From: Pedobacter sp. HDW13
Lineage (GTDB): Bacteria; Bacteroidota; Bacteroidia; Sphingobacteriales; Sphingobacteriaceae
Length of the DNA: 64,000 nucleotides
Assembly (NCBI RefSeq): GCF_011303555.1
Contig: NZ_CP049868.1
Coordinates: forward strand, 5,146,001-5,210,000
Reading direction: 5' to 3'
How positions within the stretch are numbered: position 1 is the first letter of the stretch; each line of letters begins with the position of its first letter. Of this stretch, positions 33,952-43,700 are shown piece by piece. Under the pieces are notes generated by a model, which was not told the origin of the DNA, made no database searches, and worked only from the letters and a program-made list of their open reading frames with translations. Made by a program: the position numbers and the translations under genes.

Positions 33952-34769
33952 GTTTTGGAGGTAACGGGTAAAAATGGGGAATTGGTTAAGGTACTTGTTG
34001 TTACAAGGAAGCAGGCCTTACAGTCATATAAAATTAATTATGGCAGTAAAAAAGAGGGTTTGATTTTTACAGAAGCTTTATTAAGACAGGAACAAGGCAA
34101 TCAATTTAGCTTTGAAATTGCCGACAAATTAGGAAGGCTTGAGGTAAAAGCCTATCCCAGTGCTGATGTAGTATTCAAATCAATTTCAAGCGATATAAAT
34201 TGTAAGCAGGTTGATAAGGATGGCTTGCTGGGCTCTTTTGTATTCAATCCTGCTGTTGTTAATAAACCAGCGGTGAATTTTACTTCCATCGTTGATCATA
34301 ACTTAACAGCTGCCAAATTGTTTAAAGACTCTGTTTTAACAGCATTCAGCAAATCCAAACAGTTCAAACCGTTACAACCTGGCCCGCTATATACAACAAC
34401 ATTCCATTCCTTGCCTAATCAGCAACTTTACGAGTCAACTTACAGTTGCAAACCATCTGCAGGTATAGTCGACTGGGAAGTGACAGTGAATTACGCAGGG
34501 GACTTGATGACTATGTACCAGGATAATAAGTTGATCTACGACCAGTTCAATTATAACGGTATTTGTAAGTTCAGATTGAACTACCTGGTTAAGAATACAG
34601 CCCGCCCGATCTTAATTCAGGTGTTGCCTGTTGAAAAGTAATTCGATATTTATTGGGGTAGTTTAGAAAAACATTGGACGACCAGTTAAAGGCCAAAGTA
34701 AAGAAAATTGAGATCGTTCCGGTCTACCGATACAAAGTCCTGATTGAAAAGAAATCAGCGAAATACTAA
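33952..34769 (+). pseudogene. C-terminal remnant of a GH35-type beta-galactosidase
   Basis: The frame to 34641 (about 229 codons) has no start of its own; it runs out of the 53-bp repeat. 'VLVVTRKQALQSYKI', 'DHNLTAAKLF', and especially 'VDWEVTVNYAGDLMTMYQDNKLIYDQFNYNG' resemble the C-terminal beta-domains of Bacteroidota GH35 enzymes (..DYTGDVGYAFINGxLVxDHFYNG). After the stop, another frame gives 'LKAKVKKIEIVPVYRYKVLIEKK' (to 34769), like the final strand of the same family, so a second lesion is likely near 34640. The catalytic barrel is absent. Family assignment is from memory. Confidence 0.55.
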
Positions 34770-34911
34770 AAAACTAAAATTAAAGAAATATACTAAACTG
34801 AGTAACCACTTTGGGTACGTTTGTTAGTGCCAAAATGCTTATGAATAGAAATTTTATTGTTTTATCAGGTCGCCTTGGGCAGGACTTTTGTTAAATATAA
34901 AAAGATAAAAG

Positions 34912-35078
34912 TTTAGTAACGTAAAAGAACTTGTGGCTGCAGTTGAGGCAGAGGTGGTAAAATTTTATGAAAATGACAATGCAGCTGCTGGAACACGCGT
35001 GAGAAAATTATGCAGGGCCTTAAAAATCTGGAACAGGAAATCTGTGCAGAGGTAACAGCGAAAAAGAACGCAAAGTAA
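34912..35078 (+). pseudogene. Decayed histone H1-like (Hc1) protein gene
   Basis: Two overlapping frames together spell the small Bacteroidota Hc1-like protein: 'VKELVAAVEAEVVKFYENDNAAAGTRVRKLCRAL' in one frame, then 'KNLEQEICAEVTAKKNAK' ending at 35078 in the next. One A appears to be missing from the run at 35012-35016, and there is no ATG at the expected start (TTT at 34912 in its place). Such proteins are ~55-60 residues, basic and nucleoid-associated. A terminator follows at 35104, which supports former gene status. Confidence 0.72.
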
Positions 35079-35103
35079 ATCCCCAACTCTTTTGGAAAAT
35101 AGA

Positions 35104-35133
35104 TGCCTTGACCGGGGTTGGCCAAGGCATTTT
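35104..35133 (+). terminator. Rho-independent terminator of the Hc1-like relic
   Basis: TGCCTTG (35104-35110) pairs with CAAGGCA (35123-35129), inner CC/GG pairs extend it, and TTTT follows. Confidence 0.75.
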
Positions 35134-35214
35134 GTTAATTTCTTTGGTTGAAGGCAGACAGACTATATCCAAAACCATAATCAACTTTATAGCTTAAAGG
35201 CCGTACTTCATTAC

Positions 35215-35248
35215 AGACAATCTTTTCTAAGGTGGATTAAGATTGTCT
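35215..35248. repeat. Perfect 10-bp inverted repeat
   Basis: AGACAATCTT (35215-35224) and AAGATTGTCT (35239-35248). No T-run, so more like an operator or a cruciform than a terminator. Confidence 0.6.
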
Positions 35249-35541
35249 ATGCTTTTAGCATGCTTAATCTAATATTAGACGATGACATATGGGCTTAAAT
35301 CGTAGTTTAATTAAGCTCCCTTTTACCTAATACAAAGTATAATTGCACATTTTAATCATGATTTTATTTCTTGTGAAAATCAAAAAAATAGATAAGTTTA
35401 TAACGAACGTTAAAAGTTATTGAATAAGATCAAAGTGGCTTGACTGATCACAAATAACTATTTTTATTTACAATTAACAGAATTAAACAAAGTAAGTAGG
35501 GGTATTAATTGTTCGATTGTAGTCTCTTCTAGTGTACATTT

Positions 35542-35571
35542 AAAGTCTTTAGTTTACTAAAGGCTTTTTTT
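35542..35571 (+). terminator. Rho-independent terminator-like hairpin
   Basis: AAAGTCTTTAG (35542-35552), loop TTTA, CTAAAGGCTTT with one internal mismatch, then a T-run. No intact gene directly upstream; probably a leftover from lost sequence. Confidence 0.65.
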
Positions 35572-35614
35572 ATGCACTTTTGTGTATGTATTTCAGTAAT
35601 AACATCAGATTTAA

Positions 35615-35911
35615 ATGGGAAGTATAGTAGATTTTAAAAAGACCCTGATAAATGAGCATCCTGATGTTACGTTTGCAGTACAACTCAAGGCGTTGTGGTA
35701 TGATGGAAAAGGTAACTGGACAAAAGCTCACGCACTAATCGATCAGCTAAATGACCGCCAATCCGCTCATGTTCATGCTTACCTGCATCGCAAAGAAGGC
35801 GATCAATTTAACGCCGGTTACTGGTATAGAAAAGCGGGGCAGATCTTTCCCGAACAATCTCTCGTAGAGGAATGGGAAGAATTGGTTTTGAAGTTTTTAT
35901 CAATTAAATAA
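35615..35911 (+). CDS. Conserved hypothetical protein (widespread ~100-residue family)
   Basis: 98 residues, soluble, no signal. 'LKALWYDGKGNWTKAHALIDQLNDRQSAHVHAYLHRKEGDQFNAGYWYRKAG' is strongly reminiscent of a small protein family found in both Bacteroidota and Proteobacteria, with conserved HAYLHRKEGD..A.YWYRRAG. The helix pattern suggests TPR-like pairing. Function unknown. Single gene with its own spacing on both sides. Confidence 0.82.
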   Translation: MGSIVDFKKTLINEHPDVTFAVQLKALWYDGKGNWTKAHALIDQLNDRQSAHVHAYLHRKEGDQFNAGYWYRKAGQIFPEQSLVEEWEELVLKFLSIK

Positions 35912-36062
35912 TCGTCATGTTTTTATGGTAATTGTTTGTCTCAAGAGCTTTACCTGATGTATTTATTGGGCTCAAGTTAATCTATGGCTTACGCTGGTCT
36001 GACTTGCGCTAGATGGGAGCAGTAGGGGATACAAAGATTTTTATTTATTCCAACAAATAATA

Positions 36063-36353
36063 ATGAGACAATTAGATTTAGTTACAGAAGAATTAGAAGC
36101 ATATCTAAATGAGAAATATAAATATGTTGATGATAGTTTAGTTGTTTTAAGCGACGATACAATTGATAGAGGTCAATATTGGCTTTTTTTTTACATTAAT
36201 AGGAAGTATTTAGAAACAAATGATTTATCAGATATTATAGTCGGAAATGCACCTATAATTATAAATAAATTGACTGGAGAAAAACATACTACTGGAACAG
36301 TTTATTCAATCGAATATTATATGAATGAATATGAAAAGAAATTAATGCGTTAA
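36063..36353 (+). CDS. Imm35/YrhB-like immunity-type protein
   Basis: 96 residues, acidic, no signal. 'GQYWLFFYINRKYLETNDLSDIIVGNAPIIINKLTGEKHTTGTVYSIEYYMNEYE' follows the Imm35 (YrhB-like) pattern: an aromatic strand, then GNAPIxVDKxTG and a final YxIEYYxxEYE. Imm35 proteins are proposed immunity partners of polymorphic toxins. No toxin gene is adjacent, so this is an orphan. AT-rich relative to the window. Confidence 0.72.
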   Translation: MRQLDLVTEELEAYLNEKYKYVDDSLVVLSDDTIDRGQYWLFFYINRKYLETNDLSDIIVGNAPIIINKLTGEKHTTGTVYSIEYYMNEYEKKLMR

Positions 36354-36677
36354 TATAAATCATTCACTAGCTCTCGTTGACAGAGCTTTGTAAGCCCTTC
36401 TGTATTTGATATTTGTAATGATGCAATTTTACAGAGATGTTTCGCTACCTTCAGCATCACACAGTTTGCGAAGGTACCTGAGTTGTCTAAGGTGGTAGAA
36501 TTTAAGGTTTGGAACGATAAAACTTGCGCCAGTAGGAGCTTTGGCTACCAGAATCTGGTTTCTATTCTTTTAGGCCAGGTTTGGCTACCAAAGTTAAAAT
36601 AGCGTTTATGTATGCGGATAGATTGCTGCCAGCGGGAATTAGCTTTAGTGATACCGATAGCAAGTAGCTTTTTGTCC
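36354..36677. other. Intergenic region without recognised gene
   Basis: Only short frames; one at about 36608-36667 reads MYADRLLPAGISFSDTDSK and could be a scrap of a lost gene. Nothing else supported. Confidence 0.4.
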
Positions 36678-37148
36678 TCAATGTTTACGGCTAAAGAAGA
36701 TCATATAGTTTTTTAAAGTAGAATAAGTAAATTTTACCTCAATACGGTTATTAGAGTAATTGAAGCTCCGCACTTCGCTCGTGGAATGCTCCCCGTCAAG
36801 TTTAAGGCCAAGTGCAGTAACCTGTTTTTGGAGGCTATCAACAAACGAAGAATCCCTGGACTTATAGTATAGGTTTGTATTAAACTTCCCCGGCACTATT
36901 TCGAATCCCATACCGGTAATCACTTCCTCCTCGCTTACTTTACCGCGGTTCATAAAATAATGATAAATGGTAAACTCAGGAGGCGTTGTCTGTTTAAAGG
37001 CCTTATAATTTTTATCTTTGGTTAAAAAGGTATTGACTTCCTTGTATGGCGCATTGTAAACGCTCATGAGGTCTGTCAGGCTAATAGACTGCGAAAAGGC
37101 GGCCAATGTTGATATGGCCAATGCAGAGAGGATTAATATTTTTTTCAA
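36678..37148 (-). CDS. Secreted hypothetical protein
   Basis: About 156 residues from a TTG at 37148, giving a clean signal peptide (xKKILILSALAISTLAAFSQS). I prefer it to the ATG at 37184 because a promoter-like TAATTTAG and the common GCAGCC initiation region lie between the two, so the ATG would be untranscribed. The mature protein has 'DLMSVYNAPYKEVNTFLTKDKNYKAF' and 'VTALGLKLDGEHSTSEVRSFNYSNNRIEVKFTYS'. No family recognised. Its upstream neighbour on the same strand, a lipoprotein, ends 12 bases before the ATG at 37184. Confidence 0.72.
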   Translation of the reverse strand: MKKILILSALAISTLAAFSQSISLTDLMSVYNAPYKEVNTFLTKDKNYKAFKQTTPPEFTIYHYFMNRGKVSEEEVITGMGFEIVPGKFNTNLYYKSRDSSFVDSLQKQVTALGLKLDGEHSTSEVRSFNYSNNRIEVKFTYSTLKNYMIFFSRKH

Positions 37149-37165
37149 AGTATATATTTTGGCTG

Positions 37166-37173
37166 CTAAATTA
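37166..37173 (-). promoter_or_regulatory. -7 promoter box for the secreted protein at 36678-37148
   Basis: On the minus strand TAATTTAG followed by CAGCC resembles TAnnTTTG plus the usual start region. The -33 element is weak. It supports the downstream TTG start. Confidence 0.45.
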
Positions 37174-37196
37174 GCAACTGGCATTTAAATTTAATG

Positions 37197-37802
37197 TTAA
37201 TTATTGAACCTTGTGTTTACCATCTTTGCCCGGAATTTTCCCTTGCCGTTATAGATAATCGTATCACCAATTGCGTTTCGTTCAATGGCCTTAAAATCAA
37301 TGTATCCATATAAGCTGTCGCCCGCTTTGTATTCAGGCTGGTTCAGGGTAAGCTGTTGATGGATGATCCAATGCTGCGGTTTATCTGTTTTTTCCTGGTA
37401 CACTACGTCTGAATATTGGTAACCTTTAGTGTTGAAGCGTTTGTTGTGATAGCTGATCTCAAAACCGGTCCCGCCAAAAAGACCGTGCACTCCGATATCG
37501 ATGTGCAGTGTATCTGAGCTGGAGAAATAGGCTGTACAGGTATTATAGGTGGAGTTCAGTGAGTCCTGTCTGCTGTGTTTTTCGCCGATCAGGATAGATA
37601 CCATGCTGCTCCGCTTTAACGTAGTGTGTTGCTCTGGGAAGGTAGCTAATTCCTTTTGAGTATCCATTAACGCGAAAGTACTGTCTTTTGAAAGGTTAGG
37701 ATTGATATTAACCGGATCCCATTGTTCCCAGTGGATGTTTTTGCAGCCGGTGAACAGGAAAGTAGTAAGTAGAATGGAGTAGGTTAAGTTGATGCTAGTC
37801 AT
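37197..37802 (-). CDS. Hypothetical lipoprotein
   Basis: 201 residues from the ATG at 37802, which gives a lipoprotein signal (MTSINLTYSILLTTFLFTGC); the longer frame to 37901 adds 33 residues before it and is unlikely. The mature part has 'TCTAYFSSSDTLHIDIGVHGLFGGTGFEISYHN' and 'YKAGDSLYGYIDFKAIERNAIGDTI', a beta-rich pattern. Family not recognised. Confidence 0.7.
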   Translation of the reverse strand: MTSINLTYSILLTTFLFTGCKNIHWEQWDPVNINPNLSKDSTFALMDTQKELATFPEQHTTLKRSSMVSILIGEKHSRQDSLNSTYNTCTAYFSSSDTLHIDIGVHGLFGGTGFEISYHNKRFNTKGYQYSDVVYQEKTDKPQHWIIHQQLTLNQPEYKAGDSLYGYIDFKAIERNAIGDTIIYNGKGKFRAKMVNTRFNN

Positions 37803-38123
37803 GAGGCTTTTAGAATGGGATGTTTTAGGGGAGGAGTTTCCATAAAATCCTGTCATCACAAATATTTTAGATTTGGTCGAAGGTTTCGATGATATGATCA
37901 AATTTCAGCCAGCGGATAAATCTACTCTGAGTCCCGTTTTATTCTACATCAGGTACACCTTATAACCTGTAGTGTGATAAGGCCTAATGATCTCCCACAA
38001 GGTAGTGTTTACTGGGCACAAGATTGACAAGGGAGATTACGGCAGAAAAGTTTCAACAATTTGTGGATAGAAGTAATAGTAGAATTTAGGCTGCTTTGTT
38101 ATTTTCGTATCCCAACTCATTTT

Positions 38124-38707
38124 ATGATACAACTGGATTACTGCTTAAAAGATATTAAAGGACATTTACGGACCCTATCTCTCCACCGCTCCTCAGAGGA
38201 AGATTTATGGTGTATTAGTGAAGGGAAGTACTGCTGGCCAGGATATCCAAGATGCAGGATGACTGGAGACAATTGAGCGGCGAAGGGTTATCCAGGGAAT
38301 TGGTTAGGGGGGCTGGTGCCTTTATCGAGCGTAACTATTATGGTTCTGCACCCCTGCAGATCCGTAACCGCTGGCCGAGTATTATTGGCAGTGTAGAAAA
38401 GAAATCTGACTCCGAGATTACGATCATCTGTAAACCACAGGTTAATATCAGCACTTTCCGCACCATATTCTGCAAACATGTAAGCCGCCTGTTTACCCAG
38501 GAAATTAATATGGAGCTAAGGGTGTACAGTTATAACTTTACGCAAGACTTTAGCTATAGGCTGGAGGTTAAAGGGAGAAGGTGGGGGGTATTTCCGCTAT
38601 CTGTTTTTCAATTTTGTAGCTTCATTAGGTTCGGCAATAAGAAAAAGTTTTGGAGCATTCATTTTAACTTTTGTGAACAAATCCAGGCTGGTCTTCTGTT
38701 TTTTTAG
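38124..38707 (+). pseudogene. Possible frameshifted hypothetical gene
   Basis: Frame 1 (38124-38276) reads 'LYCLKDIKGHLRTL'-like sequence with 'EEDLWCISEGKYCWPGYP'; frame 2 (38252-38707) continues with 'GAGAFIERNYYGSAPLQIRNRWPSIIGSVEKKSDSEITIICKP'. The two overlap by 25 bases and may be one gene joined by a frameshift. The last ~45 residues are of unnatural composition, so the end may be unrelated. No family recognised. Confidence 0.35.
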
Positions 38708-38766
38708 GCTAATTGTTAAATAATACTTAACATTGTCCTTCTCTGTGACTAAAAAGAGATCAGCTA

Positions 38767-39354
38767 ATGAATGGGGGCTTAAAAGATGAACTTTTGTTGC
38801 TTAAGGAAATGTCAGAAGGGGATTCAGGTTCATTTTCGCTTCTTTACAATTATTATAGCCGCCAGGTTTACCGCTTCATTTATAAATATCTTAAGTCTTC
38901 CGAATTAACCGATGATTTGGTGCAAGAGATTTTTATAAAAGTTTGGGACAATAGAATAAACCTTTCAGATTTGCGCAGTTTTAAATCCTATCTGTTTACC
39001 ATTTCCAAAAATCATACGCTCAACTTTTTAAAACGGGCTGCTATTGATAAAAATGCTAAAAGTTTGATTTTAAGTAATTATCGGGCATCTGTATCCATTG
39101 AGGAAGATCTTCAAACCAAAGACTACCTAAACTATCTGGAGAAAATCCTGGATACCCTGACACCGCAAAGCAGAGAAACATTCCGCTTGTGCAGACAGGA
39201 GTATAAGAGTTATGATGAAGCAGCAGAAATCTTAGGTATTTCCCGCAATACAGTTAAGAAACATATGGTGAAATCAATGAAAATAGTTGGCAAGGCCGTT
39301 CAGAAAGACCTGGGTATACCCTTAACGATCTTTCTTGGTTTGCTCATCAAGTAG
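38767..39354 (+). CDS. ECF-type RNA polymerase sigma factor (FecI-like)
   Basis: 195 residues. Sigma region 2: 'SFSLLYNYYSRQVYRFIYKYLKSSELTDDLVQEIFIKVWDNRINL'; region 4: 'LDTLTPQSRETFRLCRQEYKSYDEAAEILGISRNTVKKHMVKSMKI' with the helix-turn-helix. The C-terminal tail (LTIFLGLLIK) is hydrophobic. Followed 99 bases later by a FecR anti-sigma gene and then a SusC with STN domain: the complete three-part trans-envelope signalling system that switches on the locus when substrate is transported. Confidence 0.95.
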   Translation: MNGGLKDELLLLKEMSEGDSGSFSLLYNYYSRQVYRFIYKYLKSSELTDDLVQEIFIKVWDNRINLSDLRSFKSYLFTISKNHTLNFLKRAAIDKNAKSLILSNYRASVSIEEDLQTKDYLNYLEKILDTLTPQSRETFRLCRQEYKSYDEAAEILGISRNTVKKHMVKSMKIVGKAVQKDLGIPLTIFLGLLIK

Positions 39355-39453
39355 ACTGAAAACTATTCTTTAAAAATATTTTTTATCCAAGGGGTACCCT
39401 AATCCCTTGTTGAGTTGTCTGCTACATAAACAAGGATAAAAAATAAAGGATTG

Positions 39454-40560
39454 ATGAACGAGACTGAATTTAATAAGCGCTTGATTGACCGATATACCAA
39501 CAATACCGCAACGGCGGAAGAATTAGAGGTTTTAGACGTTTTAATCCGTGAGAGAAAAGTCGACGAGCTGTTGAGCGCCCACATGGAAGATACCTGGGCG
39601 GCTTCGGAGATGGAGGCAGTACCAGTTCAGAAATCAATAAAATTATGGTACAGGCTAGCTGCGGCAGTGGTCGTTGTAATTGCCCTTTCTGCCATGCTAT
39701 ACCTTTATCTCAATCGTGCTCCTTTCGATGGAAGTACACAAATGCAGGCCAGGGGTGATATTTCGCCTGGAGGCAGCAAGGCAACATTAACTTTAGCTAA
39801 TGGAGAAACCGTAAAGCTGGATAGCAAAAAAACAAAGGTCCTGACCAACAATGATCAGCTGGTTTATGATGATGGGAGTAGATTGAAAATTTCAGCTGGC
39901 GCAGTTGAACCATTGGACAAAAAAGAGCTGATACTGAGCACGCCTCGGGGTGGGACATACCAGGTCGTTTTGCCTGATGGTACCAAAGTTTGGTTAAACG
40001 CAGCGACTACACTTAAATTTCCTTCAACCTTTTCAAAGCTGGCCAGTAGAAAAGTAGAATTAAAAGGCGAAGCATATTTTGAGGTCACCAAAGATAAAAC
40101 ACGGCCTTTCATAGTTCAATCGGCAGGTCAGCAAATCAAAGTATTGGGTACCCACTTTAATGTTCATGCTTATCCTGATGAGGCAGCTACAAAAACTACA
40201 TTGCTCGAAGGATCTGTTCAGGTTTCCAGCGGAACCCGGCATGCAATTTTAAAAGTAAATGAACAGGCCATAGTTAATTCAAATGCGATAAACACTGCAA
40301 CAGTTGATCCCGAGGAGGCGGTTTCCTGGAAAACAGGATATTTTGTGTTTAACCGCGAAAATCTTGCAAGTATTATGTTGCAGGTAAGCCGATGGTATGA
40401 TGTAGATGTTTCATTTGAAGATGAGGATATAAAAGCGGTAGCTTTTAGCGGTGAAGTTTCCCGCTTTGCAAAAGTGTCTGATCTGCTAAAAAAGCTCGAA
40501 CTTACAGATAAAGTGAGCTTTGAAATCACAGGAAGAAAAATTAGGGTAAAACATAAATAG
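39454..40560 (+). CDS. FecR-family anti-sigma factor
   Basis: 368 residues from the ATG at 39454 (TTG one codon earlier). A short cytoplasmic part (1-62), one membrane helix (LAAAVVVVIALSAMLYLYL, about 63-83) and a periplasmic FecR domain: 'LSTPRGGTYQVVLPDGTKVWLNAATTLKFPSTF', 'RKVELKGEAYFEVTKDKTRPFIV', 'LGTHFNVHAYPDE'. The C-terminal DUF4974 domain reads 'YFVFNRENLASIMLQVSRWYDVDVSFE' and contacts the STN domain of the receptor. It holds the sigma factor at 38767 until signalled. Confidence 0.95.
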   Translation: MNETEFNKRLIDRYTNNTATAEELEVLDVLIRERKVDELLSAHMEDTWAASEMEAVPVQKSIKLWYRLAAAVVVVIALSAMLYLYLNRAPFDGSTQMQARGDISPGGSKATLTLANGETVKLDSKKTKVLTNNDQLVYDDGSRLKISAGAVEPLDKKELILSTPRGGTYQVVLPDGTKVWLNAATTLKFPSTFSKLASRKVELKGEAYFEVTKDKTRPFIVQSAGQQIKVLGTHFNVHAYPDEAATKTTLLEGSVQVSSGTRHAILKVNEQAIVNSNAINTATVDPEEAVSWKTGYFVFNRENLASIMLQVSRWYDVDVSFEDEDIKAVAFSGEVSRFAKVSDLLKKLELTDKVSFEITGRKIRVKHK

Positions 40561-40746
40561 TACCAGGATTGAACCATCAACTATAACTAAACCAAACCAA
40601 TGAAAGAAATAACAGACAGCAGTTAGAAAACTTAAAACTTGGAATCATCGAGGAATTCAGGAGCGCTTCCGACGCCCCTGAAAATATCTGATGAAACCAC
40701 AAACCGAGTAAAGAACAACAATTTAAGGTATTTAACAGATCACCAA

Positions 40747-43700
40747 ATGTATAAAATTTATCCCAGGATTTTATGTTGGCGTAGACAGCACACGCCCAAA
40801 TTATTCCAGATTATGAAATTAATAACCGTCCTATTGATCGCTACGATCATGCAGACCAGTGCATCAACTCTTGCTCAAACCATTACCTACAAGCAAAATA
40901 ATGTTTCATTGGAAGTTTTTTTTAAAGAAATCAGAAAACAGACCGGCTATAGCGTATTCTGGTCTTCGGATGCTATAAAAAGCAGGAAATTGGATGTTGA
41001 CTTTAAAAATGCTCCCTTAACTGATGCCATGGAGAAATGTCTCCAGGGCCAGGGGCTCACCTATACCATTGCAGATCAAACAATCGTTATCAGGGAAAAA
41101 GAGAAATCTTTCCTTGATCAGCTCATAACAAGAATCAGGGCTATCGAAGTAAGCGGACGTGTTCTGGATGAAAGCGGGCACCCGCTTGTAGGGGCTACAG
41201 TAAGTGTATTGAAGGTGGAGGGAACTCCGCCACCGCTTGATGGCAAAACTGTAACAGATTTTTCGCTGATTTATAAGGGAAGAAATGCAGCAGCGCTTAC
41301 AGATAGTAACGGATCTTTTTTATTGAAAAATGTAGATGAAAATTCAGTCATCATCATTTCCTATACCGGATATAAGCTTTATCAGGTTAAGGCTGCCAAA
41401 AATCTGGGGAACATAAAGATGGTTATGGAGGCAGGTAGCCTACAGGAAGTAAATGTGATGGTAAATACAGGATATCTTTCTATTGCCCGTGAAAGAAGTG
41501 CAGGCTCGATAGCCAAGCCTGATATGCAGGTGCTGAAAAACCGCTCCGGTTCAATGAATATTATACAGCGGCTGGATGGACTTGTTCCCGGCCTAACAAT
41601 AAATAACGCGCCGAATTCTACCGGAAGTAGCATTCTTGTAAGGGGGCTCACCTCCATTAACGGCTCAAAGAATCCATTATATGTGGTGGATGGTATTCCC
41701 GTAGACGACATTAGCTCGGTAAATCCAAATGATGTTGAAGATATAACTGTTCTTAAAGATGCTACTGCTGCATCAATCTGGGGAGCAAGAGCAGCAAACG
41801 GCGTAATTGTTATCCTAACTAAAAAAGGTAAGAACAGTGAAAAAATAAAGCTCGACTATGATGCTTTCATCAATTTTCAGGGCAAACCGGATTTAAATTA
41901 CCTGCCTGTTTTAACCAGCGGCCAGTTTATTCAGGCAGCCAGAGAAATTTTCGATCCGGTAATCAATACCTGGGCGACGGTTTCCAGGGCCAATTCCGGT
42001 AATGCGGTAATAGCGCCCCATGAGCTGATTATGTACAACCAGTCAAGAGGGATTATTACAAAAGAACAGGCCGACATGCAGCTTGGTGCTTTGGCAGATT
42101 ACAATAACCTGCGGGAAATCAAAAACCTCTGGTACCGTAATGCAAGCCTGATGAACCATACATTTTCACTGTCGGGTGGTGGCAATAAATATAGTTTTTA
42201 TGGCTCTGCAGCCTATACAGATACCAGGAACAATACACCTTATAACAGGAATGAAAATTATGGACTTAATTTGCGGCAGGACTATAAATTTAGTGACCGT
42301 TTACAGCTTTACCTGATTACAGATTTAAGAAATAACATCACCAGCTCAAAACAACCAAATAGCGCCCGCCCGGATGCACGTTTCCTGCCTTATGTCCCTT
42401 TCACGAATACAGATGGTACAAATGCTTCCATGCCCTGGCTGTACCGTACGGATGAACTCAGGAATACCTATGAAAATCAAAGTCTGGTTAGCCTGAATTA
42501 TAATCCGCTTGATGATTTAGATTATGGAAATAATAAAGGTAATCTGCTGTACGGCAGGCTTACCTCTGGTTTAACGATGAAATTGCTTAGCGGACTTCGC
42601 TACGAAGGTGTATTTGGTATTTCTAAAACCCTGGATAAAACTTCCACATTATTAGATGAAAAAAGCTTTGCGGTAAGGAATGAACTGGTTGCCTTTACTG
42701 TTGCCCCAAAAACTGCAGGCGCATTACCCTCGTATTACCTGCCTTCAAGCGGTGGCAAGCATACGGTGAACAATAATCAGCAGCAGAACTGGACGCTAAG
42801 GAATCAATTGGTGTATGATCGTGAATGGCTTAATGGTAAGCACCAGTTAACTTTATTGGCGGGACAGGAAGCACAGGAGCTTTTTAGCAACACAAATGCT
42901 TCCGTTGTCCGTGGATATAACTCGCAGCTGTTAAGTTATGGCGCAATTGATTACAACCTGCTTTCAAAATTAACAACTTTAAATAACGGAGCTCCTGCGG
43001 CTGGTAGCGGGGTGGTATATTATGGTGTTCCGGTTTTTCCCAATAGCAGTAGTTACAGTATTTTACCACCAGATCAGTATAGTGAAAGCGAGCTCACTAC
43101 CCGTTTTACCTCATACTATGCAAACGGGGGTATACCTATAACAAAAAGTATACGGTAAATGGAAGCTGGCGTTTGGATAAGTCGAATTTATTTGGCAAAG
43201 ATAAATCTGCCCAGAGCAAACCGGTGTGGAGTGCAGGGGTAAGCTGGGCTGTTGGAAAGGAATCATTTATGGAGAACATTGGCTGGTTGGATAAATTGGT
43301 GCTCCGTACTACCTATGGCCTTGCGGGTAACTCACCCGATCCCGGGTCTGCAGCTTCGTTTGATGTGCTGAGTAAAATTAGCAGTCTGTTTTTTCAGAAT
43401 ACAAATGGGGTGGCCATTAGTACACCAGGTAATAAAAAGTTAAGCTGGGAAACAACCAAAACAACCAATTTGGGGATCGATTTTGCTGTACTGAAAAACC
43501 GCATTAACGGTTCAATAGACCTGTACAATAAAAATACAGAAAACCTGATCGGATTTACGCCTGTTAACCCCTTTACCGGTTATGCAAATATCACCGGGAA
43601 TTTAGGCAGTATGAACAACAAGGGAGTGGAATTGAGCCTGACAACCCTGAATATACAGCAGGAAGATTTTAGCTGGACCACCTTATTCAATTTTGCATAT

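Larger units (their letters stand above)
35134..35614. other. Non-coding gap with palindromes
   Basis: No gene seen. It contains a perfect 10-bp inverted repeat AGACAATCTT/AAGATTGTCT at 35215-35248 (loop 14), a 12-bp perfect palindrome TCTAATATTAGA at 35268-35279, and a terminator at 35542. Very AT-rich (around 35360-35500 in particular). Confidence 0.6.

Noticed and set aside
34913..35125. 70-codon minus-strand frame
   Set aside because: It is antisense to the Hc1-like relic and its terminator, which explain the composition better.
38061..38123. Extra N-terminal codons upstream of the ATG at 38124
   Set aside because: Composition is unlike protein and the stretch is probably non-coding; the later ATG is more likely if the gene exists.
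42884..43069. Alternative minus frame explaining the SusC break
   Set aside because: The + strand barrel continues exactly in the next frame, so a one-base slip is the simplest explanation.
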